Shown here piece by piece: positions 1-7,760 of a stretch of 34,631 nucleotides of DNA. Position 1 is the first letter of the stretch, and each line of letters opens with the position of its first letter. Source of the stretch: Lachnospiraceae bacterium (GTDB lineage: Bacteria; Bacillota; Clostridia; Lachnospirales; Lachnospiraceae); NCBI GenBank assembly GCA_021199475.1, contig JAJQHZ010000003.1, positions 1-34,631 of the forward strand, written 5' to 3'. Under the pieces are notes generated by a model, which saw nothing but the letters and a program-made list of their open reading frames with translations, was not told where the DNA came from and searched no databases. A program made the position numbers and the translations under genes.

Positions 1-55
1 ATCCATTCATGGACTTCTTTAATTTAGCGTAATTTTTCTGATAGTATTCATGCAT
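1..55 (-). CDS. Possible start of a gene running off the left edge
   Basis: On the minus strand an ATG at 55-53 opens a frame that stays open to the window edge and begins MHEYYQKNYAKLKKSMNG. A GGGGAG stretch lies about 12 bases upstream, which is a rather long spacing. It would be the next gene downstream of the methyltransferase at 119-937 and could belong to the same operon. Eighteen codons are too few to assign a family, and the frame could be chance. Confidence 0.3.
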   Translation of the reverse strand, partial: MHEYYQKNYAKLKKSMNG

Positions 56-118
56 GGCTCTGTAATTCTCCCCACAACATATTCTCTGTAAAGAACAAAA
101 ACCTTGTCTTTCTCTTGC

Positions 119-937
119 TTATTTTCTTCCCACCAGCATACGGGAATTGCCAAGCATCATCATATTAGCGCGGCTTTCCGAGCCGAACACAAGCTCCGAC
201 ATATTCACAAGACGCACCTCCTGATAGCCCATGTCCCTCAGCTTTTGGGCGAAGGCTTCCATATCGCCGTACATCTTTGGTTTCATGCAATCGTTGATGG
301 CGAATACACCGCCCTTTTTCAAAACACGCAGGCTCTCCAAAATCAGCTCATGCACATCTGACCCCATAACGTTATGGTACACATAATTGCTGATTAAGGC
401 GTCAAAGGTTTCGTCCGCAAAATCGAGTTTGTTGGCGTCTCCCTTTTGGAAAGTACACTGCGAAGCGACGCCCTCAGACGCGGCATTTTTCTCGCACAAC
501 TGCTTGCTGTAATCCCACATGGTACCCCAGTAATCAATTCCGATTACCTTTGTCTGCGGCCATGTCAGGGCGGCACGAATGCTCAGCGGGCCGGAACCGC
601 AGCCAACCTCCAGCAGCGTTCCGTTTCCGTCATAGTCCAATAGCGAGAGCATGGTCTGATGCCCCTTCTCCATCATTCCGCCGCCGCCAAAAGCATACTG
701 CCTGCGTATCCATTCCATCCAGCCGATAAAGGCCATTAGCACTATCAGCGCAATTATAAATACGATGCCAAGCGCGGTAATGTGGAAAACCGTAAACGAC
801 AAAACGGCAAGGATCAATGCCGCAAGCGCAAAGCCGCCCATCATGTAAAATACGGGATGCGACATCCACGTTCCGTAATTCTCTCCGTGGGTGCCGAGGT
901 GGATAGTGGACTGTAAAACCTTCTTCTGACGCTCCAT
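119..937 (-). CDS. Membrane-anchored class I SAM-dependent methyltransferase
   Basis: This 272-residue protein has two hydrophobic segments near its N terminus (about residues 30-75), followed by a class I methyltransferase domain. Motif I reads LLEVGCGSGPL, followed by a motif II-like VIGIDYWG and a post-motif ALISNYVYHNV. The SAM-binding Rossmann core is therefore intact. The membrane segments suggest that it acts at the inner face of the membrane, on a lipid or membrane-bound substrate, but the substrate cannot be read from sequence. The ATG at 937 has a good GGAGA ribosome binding site. It is the last complete gene of the minus-strand operon starting near 5033. The 118-bp gap to the preceding gene contains a one-mismatch copy of the operon's operator motif. 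The family call is firm; the substrate is unknown. Confidence 0.85.
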   Translation of the reverse strand: MERQKKVLQSTIHLGTHGENYGTWMSHPVFYMMGGFALAALILAVLSFTVFHITALGIVFIIALIVLMAFIGWMEWIRRQYAFGGGGMMEKGHQTMLSLLDYDGNGTLLEVGCGSGPLSIRAALTWPQTKVIGIDYWGTMWDYSKQLCEKNAASEGVASQCTFQKGDANKLDFADETFDALISNYVYHNVMGSDVHELILESLRVLKKGGVFAINDCMKPKMYGDMEAFAQKLRDMGYQEVRLVNMSELVFGSESRANMMMLGNSRMLVGRK

Positions 938-964
938 TGTTTTCTGTCTCCTTTTCTCAAAATA

Positions 965-980
965 GTTTGTTTTAGCTAAC
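965..980. promoter_or_regulatory. Weak copy of the GTTAG-N6-CTAAC operator
   Basis: The plus strand reads GTTTGTTTTAGCTAAC, matching nine of the ten defined positions of the inverted repeat found at 5020, 5288 and 8522. It lies just upstream of the membrane methyltransferase start. I see no convincing -10 box at the usual distance, so it may be an accessory site or chance. Confidence 0.25.
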
Positions 981-1055
981 CGCCGTGCAAGATTGCTTTG
1001 GATGAGGCGATGTTCTTGCCTGATTCACTTAGGAATACTAATCAGTTCTTCCCAC

Positions 1056-1694
1056 TTATCTTCGCTTCACACATTCCGCATAGGCCAGCGTGATACGGGC
1101 GGACCTTTCCTCCAGCATCACTACATTCCAGCCGTTGGCTTCAAGAAACGCCCGGTATTCCGCCGTACTCCACTGATGTTCCAATTTGACGCCTGCAATG
1201 CGGATGATTTTCGACCATATGGCGCTGACGGCTCCTTTTTGATGGTTCACAAAGTTCGGTGCGATCAGCAGCCCGGCATCTTTCAGAACCCGGTCTATTT
1301 CCCGCAGCGCTTTCTCCGGGTTCAGAACAATGTGCAGGGCGTTGGCGATGATCACCGCGTCAAAGGAATTGTCCGCATAGGGAAGATGTTCTGCATCTGC
1401 CACCTCGAAGGTAAGATTATCAGGACAGCTGCCCTTCTTTGCTTCCCTTATCATCCCATCCGAGTAATCCGTGGCAATCATTTTCTTTGCGGCATGGGCG
1501 ACATGCTTCGCCAGCAGGCCGGGGCCGGTGGCGACCTCCAGCACGTCCATTCCCCGAATGACCTGTGGGATACGCTCATACATCAGGCCGTATGCCTTGC
1601 AGTCGCCCCGCATGGCCCTTTCATAAATCGGGGCGTAGATGTCCCATATCTTTTTATTCATCTCTGTAATCTCTCTCCATTTCATGTCCGCCAT
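1056..1694 (-). CDS. UbiE-like class I SAM-dependent methyltransferase
   Basis: This 212-residue soluble protein has a canonical methyltransferase domain. Motif I is VLEVATGPGLLAKHV, followed by MIATDYSDGMI, an acidic segment VADAEHLPYADNSFDAVI and ALHIVLNPEKALREIDRVLK. The order and spacing match the Methyltransf_11 / UbiE-type fold, which transfers a methyl group from S-adenosylmethionine to a small molecule. The start is uncertain: ATGs occur at 1694, 1685 and 1661. The last gives the typical MNKKIWDIYAPIYERAM beginning of this family and has a GGAGAG about 13 bases upstream. It is the second of three methyltransferases in the operon, lying 84 bp after the acetyltransferase gene. The substrate is unknown. 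Confidence 0.85.
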   Translation of the reverse strand: MADMKWREITEMNKKIWDIYAPIYERAMRGDCKAYGLMYERIPQVIRGMDVLEVATGPGLLAKHVAHAAKKMIATDYSDGMIREAKKGSCPDNLTFEVADAEHLPYADNSFDAVIIANALHIVLNPEKALREIDRVLKDAGLLIAPNFVNHQKGAVSAIWSKIIRIAGVKLEHQWSTAEYRAFLEANGWNVVMLEERSARITLAYAECVKRR

Positions 1695-1778
1695 TGCTTT
1701 CTATGTCGGACGAAGGCAATGTCCCGATTTTCAACGGAAATCGAGGACGGTACCGCGCCATCGCCTACAAGGCGATTC

Positions 1779-2375
1779 TCATGCGCGGCTTTCCATTGTG
1801 TACATCGTTCCGCCACCCTTTATCGGCGTTTCCGCCGTTTTCTTCATGCCGCAGGAGACGTACTTTTTCACTTTCAGCTCTGTGTCTGTGTCCAGGACAC
1901 AGGGGATATTTCGCTCCCGGGCGATGCGAAACGGTTCTTCCAGCAACACACGCAAATATCCCTGCCCCTGAAATTCCCGTCGGACAGCGACCATGGAAAT
2001 GATCACATAGTCCGGCTCTTTCTGATATATCTTCTCATACGGATTTTTCATCAGCGGAAGCAGCTTTTTCAGCGACCCAAAGGGAATCTCCCGCAGGAAC
2101 CGCCATGCCATATGGAGGGACACTCGCACCATTTTCATGCCCCATTCCTTCGCTTCGCCCTTTCTCCAGTAGGCAAGATAGCCCTCCTGCTGTTCGGAGG
2201 TCGCATAGAGAACACCGAGACGATAGTAGCACTCCGTCATGATCTCCAAAGCTGTTATTGCATCCTCACGGTCAAGGCGTGTAAATAAGCCTTCACCCTC
2301 ATCATAGAACGCCCCGCCAATGCGCCTGCCGATTGTTTTTAATTCTTCGTCGGTGAGGTTTTTCAGTCGAATCAT
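1779..2375 (-). CDS. GNAT-family N-acetyltransferase
   Basis: This 198-residue protein has the GNAT acetyl-CoA-binding motif A. The strand MVAVRREFQGQGYLRVLLE carries the Q-x-x-G-x-G type pyrophosphate loop, and a later strand, NIPCVLDTDTE, ends the fold. The N-terminal half, with ECYYRLGVLYATSEQQEGYL, resembles GNAT proteins of unknown substrate common in Clostridia. Such enzymes acetylate amines on small molecules or proteins in the cytoplasm. Its ATG lies about 10 bp downstream of the ATC hydrolase gene, which points to translational coupling in the operon. It may modify the same compound as the neighbouring methyltransferases, but that is inference. Confidence 0.8.
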   Translation of the reverse strand: MIRLKNLTDEELKTIGRRIGGAFYDEGEGLFTRLDREDAITALEIMTECYYRLGVLYATSEQQEGYLAYWRKGEAKEWGMKMVRVSLHMAWRFLREIPFGSLKKLLPLMKNPYEKIYQKEPDYVIISMVAVRREFQGQGYLRVLLEEPFRIARERNIPCVLDTDTELKVKKYVSCGMKKTAETPIKGGGTMYTMESRA

Positions 2376-2385
2376 AGTACCTCCT

Positions 2386-3030
2386 CTACGTTTGTTCCTG
2401 CTCCTGATCTCCTACAAACCAGTAGTCGCAAATAGTCCCACCACCTGCCAACGTCTGCTCACGATAGAGCCTGGCATGGTACATCCCCGCCAGCAGATAA
2501 TCCATCTCGCACATCACCGGCAGGATTTCCAGATAACCGTAGGCTCTCGCGTAATCGTTTAACGGGCATCTCGTGAAATGATAGTATATGCCGGACTTGT
2601 GAAGCGTGACGTCAAAATGAAAATCCCAGGTTTTATCTCGGTACTCCGGATGTCCTTCCGCCCACTCTGCGCATTTATGGAATTTCCCTCTCAGTTTGTC
2701 CATATCTCCTGGCTTGTTGACATTCAGGCCGCCGCCCATGACCGTTCGGACGATTTTCATATCCAACAGCTCCCTGGCCATGCCCCGCATATCATCCGGC
2801 GTAATGGCTCCGTCAGCGACTTTCCAAATAGCCATGAACACAAAAGACATATAAACGTTGTGCGCCATGGGATTTTTTGCACCGATGTCCTCCGCCCGGG
2901 CCAGCATTTGCCGGTAGATGGCCTTTGCTTTCTTTATGTATTCTCTTGCGGCCTTTCGCCCATACTTTTTCGCCAACAGTCTTTTCATAAAGGGAGCAAT
3001 CATAATCCAGTATTGCCCTGTGTATTTCAT
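2386..3030 (-). CDS. L-2-amino-thiazoline-4-carboxylic acid hydrolase-family protein
   Basis: This 214-residue protein matches the ATC hydrolase family. The best evidence is the C-terminal half, with FHFTRCPLNDYARAYGYLE, then an acidic/aromatic stretch with CEMDYLLAGM, and a terminal segment with TLAGGGTICDYWF. Conserved Cys, Asp and Glu residues in these stretches are typical of the family. The founding enzyme opens a thiazoline ring to yield S-carbamoyl-cysteine. Most clostridial members are uncharacterised and sit near methyltransferases and ABC transporters, as here. The ATG at 3030 has a clear AAGGAAGGAA site. It is the fourth gene of the operon. A second, divergent member lies at 5670-6311 under a promoter with the same operator, suggesting a shared job. 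Confidence 0.75.
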   Translation of the reverse strand: MKYTGQYWIMIAPFMKRLLAKKYGRKAAREYIKKAKAIYRQMLARAEDIGAKNPMAHNVYMSFVFMAIWKVADGAITPDDMRGMARELLDMKIVRTVMGGGLNVNKPGDMDKLRGKFHKCAEWAEGHPEYRDKTWDFHFDVTLHKSGIYYHFTRCPLNDYARAYGYLEILPVMCEMDYLLAGMYHARLYREQTLAGGGTICDYWFVGDQEQEQT

Positions 3031-3106
3031 GCCGATGTTCCTTCCTTGCAGGTATTTTGAAAAAAGCTCATGTTTCGCCCTCCCCGTAATTGACCCACGC
3101 TATAAG

Positions 3107-3781
3107 TTATTTGCTGTTTCGGTGCAGATACAGCCACATCAATATACTCCCGAACCATAAAACCATGCTCTCACTCATCAGGCCGTTGGTAAAAGCCAGA
3201 CGAAACGCACTGTCCGGTATAAGCAGGGTTAGCAGCTTCAACACAAGATAGAAAATCAGCGGATTGGACAAAACCACCTGCCGGGGCAGGACGCTTTGTC
3301 CACGCAATACCAGCCAGCCCCAATAGAGGTAGGGCGGCAGCATCAGCACCTCGCTCACCAGAAGGAGCCAGGAAAAATGGGAAAAGACCGCCTCTGAAAT
3401 CGGAAGGGCAGCGGAGGCGTACTCGTTCCCGCTCATCCAGGCGAAGCCATATAAAATCATGATGTAAAACAGATGCAGGCAAAGCCACGGGGTCAGGCTG
3501 AATGCAGTCAGATAGTGATAAATTCTCTGCTTTCTCTCTCCCAGAATCAAATTCCCAAGTGCAAACAGCGCAATCCCGTACAGAATAATGCCGGGGAAGG
3601 CCAGCGCCATGGCCAAATTGTTGCGCCAGGGAGCGATTTGCGCCGTCCCTGTTGTTAGCCAGGAAATTGCCCCGGAATAGGCCGTGTCGCCGTAGATCAT
3701 AAGCCAATCCCCAACGCCAAAGCACACACAGCCCAGTAGCCCGCAGAAAAGGGCGAGGGTGATCTTTTTATAGTGTGACAT
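3107..3781 (-). CDS. Multi-pass membrane protein, possibly DUF6796-like
   Basis: This 224-residue, strongly hydrophobic protein has about six or seven predicted membrane helices spread over its whole length. The N terminus reads as a signal-anchor (ALFCGLLGCVCFGVGDWLMIYG). I do not see catalytic motifs. From memory it resembles the DUF6796 group of clostridial membrane proteins, but I cannot confirm that without a search. It sits third in the operon, 26 bp after another membrane protein gene and upstream of the ATC hydrolase. A role as a transporter, sensor or membrane platform for the methyltransferases would be speculation. Confidence 0.65.
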   Translation of the reverse strand: MSHYKKITLALFCGLLGCVCFGVGDWLMIYGDTAYSGAISWLTTGTAQIAPWRNNLAMALAFPGIILYGIALFALGNLILGERKQRIYHYLTAFSLTPWLCLHLFYIMILYGFAWMSGNEYASAALPISEAVFSHFSWLLLVSEVLMLPPYLYWGWLVLRGQSVLPRQVVLSNPLIFYLVLKLLTLLIPDSAFRLAFTNGLMSESMVLWFGSILMWLYLHRNSK

Positions 3782-3806
3782 TCTTCATTCCTCTTTTCCC
3801 GTCGTT

Positions 3807-4304
3807 TTACCAAATCCAGGTCATAATCAAAGAAATAAGCAGTCCTCCCACGGCAAACACCGGCAGCATGGGCAGCATAACCTTCACATGGAACCATTTC
3901 TGGTGATACTCTCGGTCCATATGCTCCGTCCCCGGCAGGCGCACCCGTTTGATGTTGGCAAACAGCACCCAGTCGAGAAAGCAGGTGTCAAACGCGGCCA
4001 GAACAATCATGTAGCCGTACACCAGCAGAAGCCCATCTACGAAGGTTTCCGCTCCCGCCTGATGCGCCATCCACGCAAACAGGAACAGAAATGCGATGAT
4101 ACCGATGACTTTTCGGAGGATCGTGAGGAATGTCATCTTTTCCTTTGCCGCTTCCTTGTGTTGGGAAGAATAATATTGCGCCTGAATTTCCGGAGGATAA
4201 TCGCCAATGAAGGACACAGGATTGACCAGCAGCATCCCGAAAACGGACACGCCGAACACGGCGCACATCACAATGCACTCAAGAACATAGACGGAAACGC
4301 TCAT
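3807..4304 (-). CDS. Four-helix membrane protein of unknown function
   Basis: This 165-residue protein has about four hydrophobic helices: near residues 5-30, 60-80, 90-110 and 140-163. Between helices 3 and 4 lies a basic/polar loop containing RVRLPGTEHMDREYHQKW. No family is recognised with confidence. The ATG at 4304 overlaps the stop codon of the upstream methyltransferase gene in an ATGA arrangement, so translation of the two is almost certainly coupled. It and the next gene give the operon two consecutive integral membrane proteins. Confidence 0.7.
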   Translation of the reverse strand: MSVSVYVLECIVMCAVFGVSVFGMLLVNPVSFIGDYPPEIQAQYYSSQHKEAAKEKMTFLTILRKVIGIIAFLFLFAWMAHQAGAETFVDGLLLVYGYMIVLAAFDTCFLDWVLFANIKRVRLPGTEHMDREYHQKWFHVKVMLPMLPVFAVGGLLISLIMTWIW

Positions 4305-4996
4305 TGGTTATACGTCCCTTTCCGGCAAGTGAAACAAGCCACGGATTTCACAGTGCTAAACTCTACTGCCTCATACTGCCGCTCCAGCCGCTGTTTCAGA
4401 CTGTCCGCTGTTTCATAGGGTGGAGTGAAGAACCCCTTCGGCTCATAGAGATGCCGGATAAACCAATCTGTCCGGGCAGTTTCCCCGGCAACGTAAAAAC
4501 AACCGCAGAAACAGCCGCCGGGCTTTAAGACTCGAAATACCTCCCGATAAGCCGCTTCTTTATCGGGAAAAGCATGAAATCCATTGAGAGAAAGTACGAT
4601 GTCAAAGCTGCCATCCGGGAAGGGCAAATTCCCCACATCCCCTTGATGAAAGCGGACATGGGTCAGCCCGTCCCGTTTCGCCCTTTTTTGCGCACGGGAC
4701 ATCATGTCCTCAGAATAGTCCAGGCAAGTGATGTTCGCATCAGGGAGTTTTTGATAAACCGGCATGGTCAGCACGCCGGTACCCACCGGCACCTCCAGCA
4801 GCGAACCGGAGAAATCCTCCGGAATACCGGAAAGCGCACGGGACAGATATTCAACGTTTTCCGTCTGTCCCATATCCCACACCAGTCTGCACACGGCTTT
4901 GCCCAGCAGGGTAGAACAGGTAATCATACCATCATAAATAGTTGCTTCTTTACCCAATGCGCGATATGCGGATTTGATTTCCTCGTGTTTGCTCAT
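4301..4996 (-). CDS. Class I SAM-dependent methyltransferase, first gene of the operon
   Basis: This 231-residue soluble protein has the methyltransferase core. Motif I is SLLEVPVGTGVLTMPVYQ, followed by ITCLDYSEDMMSRAQ, a motif with FHQGDVGNLPFPDGSFDIV, and FRVLKPGGCFCG. A C-terminal extension contains several cysteines (CGCFYVAG, VACFTCRKG). It is the first gene after the promoter at 5040-5068, with a leader of only about 35 bases, and its stop overlaps the next start by four bases. The VPVGTG form of motif I, instead of the usual GxGxG, is common among uncharacterised clostridial homologues. The substrate is unknown. Confidence 0.87.
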   Translation of the reverse strand: MSKHEEIKSAYRALGKEATIYDGMITCSTLLGKAVCRLVWDMGQTENVEYLSRALSGIPEDFSGSLLEVPVGTGVLTMPVYQKLPDANITCLDYSEDMMSRAQKRAKRDGLTHVRFHQGDVGNLPFPDGSFDIVLSLNGFHAFPDKEAAYREVFRVLKPGGCFCGCFYVAGETARTDWFIRHLYEPKGFFTPPYETADSLKQRLERQYEAVEFSTVKSVACFTCRKGTYNQ

Positions 4997-5019
4997 AACG
5001 TTCCCTCCATCTACCTTTT

Positions 5020-5068
5020 GTTAGTGATTACTAACTCGCATTGTAACAGATATCAATGGAGAAATCAA
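5020..5068 (-). promoter_or_regulatory. Promoter and operator of the methyltransferase operon
   Basis: Read on the minus strand: a -35 box TTGATT (5063-5068), a 17-bp spacer and a -10 box TACAAT (5040-5045). Four bases later comes the inverted repeat GTTAGTAATCACTAAC (5020-5035), i.e. GTTAG-N6-CTAAC. The repeat covers the expected transcription start, so a bound protein would block initiation. The same boxes, spacing and repeat occur at 8522-8570. Confidence 0.75.
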
Positions 5069-5249
5069 TACAGAACCTGAGCGATTGCAGACCAAAGCAG
5101 AGACCACCGAACCATAATATACCACAAAAAAACGGAGCAAATGCACGGGCAGCATTCGCCCCGCACTAGCTCCACAAAAATCTGGGGAGATACCGGCGGG
5201 CCATCCTGTGAAACTCATTGTCAAATGGAGCATTTTTACTCATTGAGAG

Positions 5250-5303
5250 TTGGAGAAGAATCTGCGCATTGATATAATAGGGATGAGGTTAGCTATGTCT
5301 AAC
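5250..5303 (+). promoter_or_regulatory. Plus-strand promoter and operator before the ABC transporter stub
   Basis: TTGGAG (5250-5255), a 17-bp spacer and TATAAT (5273-5278) form a good sigma-A promoter. The inverted repeat GTTAGCTATGTCTAAC (5288-5303) follows nine bases later. It has the same GTTAG-N6-CTAAC pattern as the two minus-strand promoters at 5020 and 8522. It drives what is now only a gene remnant. Confidence 0.7.
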
Positions 5304-5333
5304 CATCTTTTGAGGAAAGCGAGGGAAATCTCT

Positions 5334-5526
5334 ATGGCAAAAAAAGAAAGCCAGGAAATCAAGCCGAAAAAGGGCCTGCCCCGCCTTATGGAGTTGGCCA
5401 TGACACAAAAAGCGCCTGATTGCTTCTGTCTGCGACAGTGTGATCCATATCGAGGATGGACGTGTACAGGAACAATATCTTTTGGAAGAAGCTGGAATTG
5501 TAAAATTGCGGGATTTTTTCTCCTGA
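5334..5526 (+). pseudogene. Internally deleted ABC transporter gene remnant
   Basis: An ATG at 5334 with a GAGGGA ribosome binding site opens a frame beginning MAKKESQEIKPKKGLPRLME, which reads like the N terminus of a clostridial ABC exporter (membrane plus ATPase domains). After about 26 codons the coding sense passes to the +1 frame. There the sequence CDSVIHIEDGRVQEQ looks like the end of an ABC ATPase domain (the D-x-V-I-x-I-x-D-G-R-V pattern after the H-loop), closing at the TGA 5524-5526. The total is 193 nt, against roughly 1700 or more for a full exporter. The simplest reading is one large internal deletion that also shifted the frame. The promoter and operator upstream are intact. 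The family call rests on two short segments. Confidence 0.5.
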
Positions 5527-5669
5527 AACAAATTACTGCCAGAAACTGCCTGAAAAGCGACTTACATCGTTTAAAATAATTACAGGCAGCTCCCGGCAGA
5601 ATAATCCGGCATGTTTCCTTCCGTTTCTTAGGGAATAAACGAAACGGTGATAAGGAAAGAACACTATCT

Positions 5670-6311
5670 CTACCCCTTCCCAGGTCTCAGAGAACAGCTT
5701 CCGTTTAACGCATACCGGCAGTCGCAGCAGTCATCCCCGTACCCCAGCGTTTTTGTCCGGTGAAATCCATTTTTCATGTAATAAGCAACGATGTAATCCA
5801 CCGCACAGATTCCCGGCAGGATGCCCTTTGCGTCAAACTTCTCCGCATAGGCGATGAATCCGCATTTCCTGATATTGATCATGAATTCATTCTCGTTAAT
5901 ATCCCTGTATTCGATTTCCCAGTCAAAGGGATGCAGCTTTCCGCTTTCCTGTCGGAGCATATGCTGCTTCGCTTTTTTCCTGAAACTGTTCAGATATGTC
6001 TTCCCGACCATGTGCAGCAGCGGCTTCGGAACGGTCAGCAGCATTTTCTCATTCATGTGCCACATAAGCTCATCCGCCTGCTTCTGATCCATCCCCAATT
6101 CCATCATCGCCTTGTACCAAGCAACATAAGATGGCGCATAAGCGTAATTGAAGGAAAATATGCTTTCCCCGATATCGGGAGTTTCTTTCTGAACTCTCCT
6201 GAACCAGGAATCGGATCTCTTTTTAAATTGTACATAAAAGTTCTTTCCATACATCTGTATAATCATTTTCCTGCTTCTTGTCATCGTCAGATGATAAATA
6301 AATTTCATCAT
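5670..6311 (-). CDS. Second ATC hydrolase-like protein
   Basis: This 213-residue protein is a distant relative of the one at 2386-3030. It shares the overall layout: a basic N terminus, an aromatic-rich middle and a C-terminal block with GICAVDYIVAYYMKNGF followed by TLGYGDDCCDCRY. The family-typical Cys and Asp residues cluster in GDDCCDCRY. The start is an ATGATG pair (6311/6308) with a TGGAGGGG site. It follows the alpha/beta hydrolase gene by 72 bp, and hairpins in that gap may lower or tune its expression. By analogy to ATC hydrolase it may open a ring or hydrolyse a C-N or C-S bond, but the actual substrate is unknown. Confidence 0.7.
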   Translation of the reverse strand: MMKFIYHLTMTRSRKMIIQMYGKNFYVQFKKRSDSWFRRVQKETPDIGESIFSFNYAYAPSYVAWYKAMMELGMDQKQADELMWHMNEKMLLTVPKPLLHMVGKTYLNSFRKKAKQHMLRQESGKLHPFDWEIEYRDINENEFMINIRKCGFIAYAEKFDAKGILPGICAVDYIVAYYMKNGFHRTKTLGYGDDCCDCRYALNGSCSLRPGKG

Positions 6312-6334
6312 TGTGCCAGCCCCTCCAGCAATTG

Positions 6335-6382
6335 TCCCGAGCCCCGCTCGGGATATAGGCCTGCCCTATGGCCGAAGGCCAT
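6335..6382. other. Two intergenic hairpins between hydrolase and ATC hydrolase genes
   Basis: TCCCGAG (6335-6341) pairs with CTCGGGA (6347-6353). A second perfect repeat is ATGGCC (6368-6373) with GGCCAT (6377-6382). The second directly follows the hydrolase stop codon on the minus strand. Neither has a minus-strand T-run, so they look like mRNA-stability or processing structures, not terminators. Confidence 0.45.
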
Positions 6383-6383
6383 T

Positions 6384-7565
6384 TTAAATGGGCAGGCTCT
6401 CCAACCAGCCGCAGATCGTATCAAGAGCCAGCTTTCCGTTGCCCACATTGCAATGGTTTTCTGCTTCTTCTTTTTCCGTAAAAAGGCGGAAGGTAAGACT
6501 TCTCACATTCGTAAACATATCAATTTCCCTGCCGATCATGTGGTAGTCGATAAAGTGATCCCTGCTCGCTCCAAGTATCAGAAGATCCTGGGTGACCTTA
6601 TCCGCGATCGGCTCCAGACTGTAATCTGCCAGCTTTCTTGCATATCCATATGCGCTGTCCGCTTCATAATCATACATCCCGTGCTTTAAGCCCCAATCGA
6701 TCATTGGCTCCTTTTTGGCTTTCGCGTTAAAAATCAGATTGACCAGTCCCTTTGCATGAAGCTTCATAAGAAGATAAAAAATCTTCCGCAAAGCCGGAGG
6801 CTGTCCGCCGATAATGACATCCAAAAATGACGGAAATACGGACCATGCCACTACCTTTGTGATACGCTTGTCAAATGCGGCCGCCCTCGGCGCAAGATAG
6901 CCGCCTAATGATACGCCGATGATTGTCACATCGGAGAGATTGAAAAAATCAAGAACTGTTTTCACAGGCTTTTCCCATTCATGTGTGAAGTGCATTCCCT
7001 GCGTGCGGATCACACCGCCCTGCCCCGGTCCCTCAAATAAATATACTTCGAAACCTTTTTCCTGCAAATACAGCAGGGAGAACAAAAATTCCTCAAAATA
7101 GCTGTCATTTCCGCCATGAAGGAGCAGCGTCCCTCTGCTTTCCCCTTCCGGCTCCACATGCATAACGGGCAGCTTCACTCCCTCATACGGCACTTCCAGC
7201 CTACTGATACGTAGATTTTCTCCTTCGAAATAATCCGCATAATACTCGTAAAAAAGAGCAGTGGCTTTCTCGTAGTACTTTTTCTTGTCAGGATCGCCGT
7301 CGTACATAAAGAACTCGCTCATACGGTAGTAAGCGATAGCATTCCCGATCCGTTCCTCCTCCATCGCCTCATCTCCGAGCGCGATCAGCTCACGCTTCCA
7401 GTCGGCGCTGTTTTTTATTCTCCCGCCGATTTTCTGAATATCCTCCAGACGCCCGCCGTCCCAATTGATGACGCGGTTGAGCTGATAATTAAAGTTCGCA
7501 TCGCCATTCAGCTTATACACGCCTTTTTTCAGAGCTAATGGCTGCGAAATATCATATTTTTTCAT
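6384..7565 (-). CDS. Alpha/beta hydrolase with helical N-terminal domain
   Basis: This 393-residue protein has a helical N-terminal cap (about 1-120) and an alpha/beta hydrolase domain. The oxyanion-loop HGG is at 150-152, the nucleophile elbow GVSLGG puts Ser at about 219, the acid is probably Asp336 in ASRDHF, and the catalytic His is at about 371 in ENHCN. The architecture resembles FrsA/DUF1100-like or 2,6-dihydropseudooxynicotine-hydrolase-type enzymes that cleave esters, C-C bonds or C-N bonds. The start was set at 7565 because it has a perfect AAGGAGG at the right distance; a longer frame begins at 7604. The gene lies 195 bp downstream of the AraC regulator and upstream of the ATC hydrolase-like gene. 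The fold is firm, the reaction unknown. Confidence 0.85.
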   Translation of the reverse strand: MKKYDISQPLALKKGVYKLNGDANFNYQLNRVINWDGGRLEDIQKIGGRIKNSADWKRELIALGDEAMEEERIGNAIAYYRMSEFFMYDGDPDKKKYYEKATALFYEYYADYFEGENLRISRLEVPYEGVKLPVMHVEPEGESRGTLLLHGGNDSYFEEFLFSLLYLQEKGFEVYLFEGPGQGGVIRTQGMHFTHEWEKPVKTVLDFFNLSDVTIIGVSLGGYLAPRAAAFDKRITKVVAWSVFPSFLDVIIGGQPPALRKIFYLLMKLHAKGLVNLIFNAKAKKEPMIDWGLKHGMYDYEADSAYGYARKLADYSLEPIADKVTQDLLILGASRDHFIDYHMIGREIDMFTNVRSLTFRLFTEKEEAENHCNVGNGKLALDTICGWLESLPI

Positions 7566-7573
7566 AAATAAAA

Positions 7574-7610
7574 GCCTCCTTGTTGATACCTTTTTATCAT
7601 ACAAGGAAGC
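7574..7610 (-). promoter_or_regulatory. Hairpin burying the hydrolase ribosome binding site
   Basis: On the minus strand GCTTCCTTGT (7610-7601) can pair at nine of ten positions with ACAAGGAGGC (7583-7574), with a 17-nt loop. The second arm contains the whole AAGGAGG Shine-Dalgarno of the hydrolase gene. In a transcript reading through from araC the site would be closed. A possible promoter (TTGAAA-N16-TATGAT) overlaps the first arm and would yield a transcript lacking it. Confidence 0.4.
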
Positions 7611-7760
7611 TCTCCGCTTTCAATTACACGCTAACACGCTATATATTTTCATACTGCCTTTACAGCAGGCGCAAAGACCTGTGCCGAATAGTCACGCCAA
7701 CTTTTCATGAAACGGTTCTGAACAGCGCGGACCAGCGGCCTGCTATTCTGAATAGCCGCA

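Noticed and set aside
993-2288. A 431-codon plus-strand open frame
   Set aside because: It runs antisense to two clear genes (methyltransferase and acetyltransferase), has a His/Cys/Arg-rich shadow-like composition and no good ribosome binding site.
7734-7758. Hairpin after araC as a terminator
   Set aside because: GCGGC/GCCGC and CTATTC/GAATAG arms exist but no T-run follows on the minus strand, so read-through into the hydrolase gene is likely.
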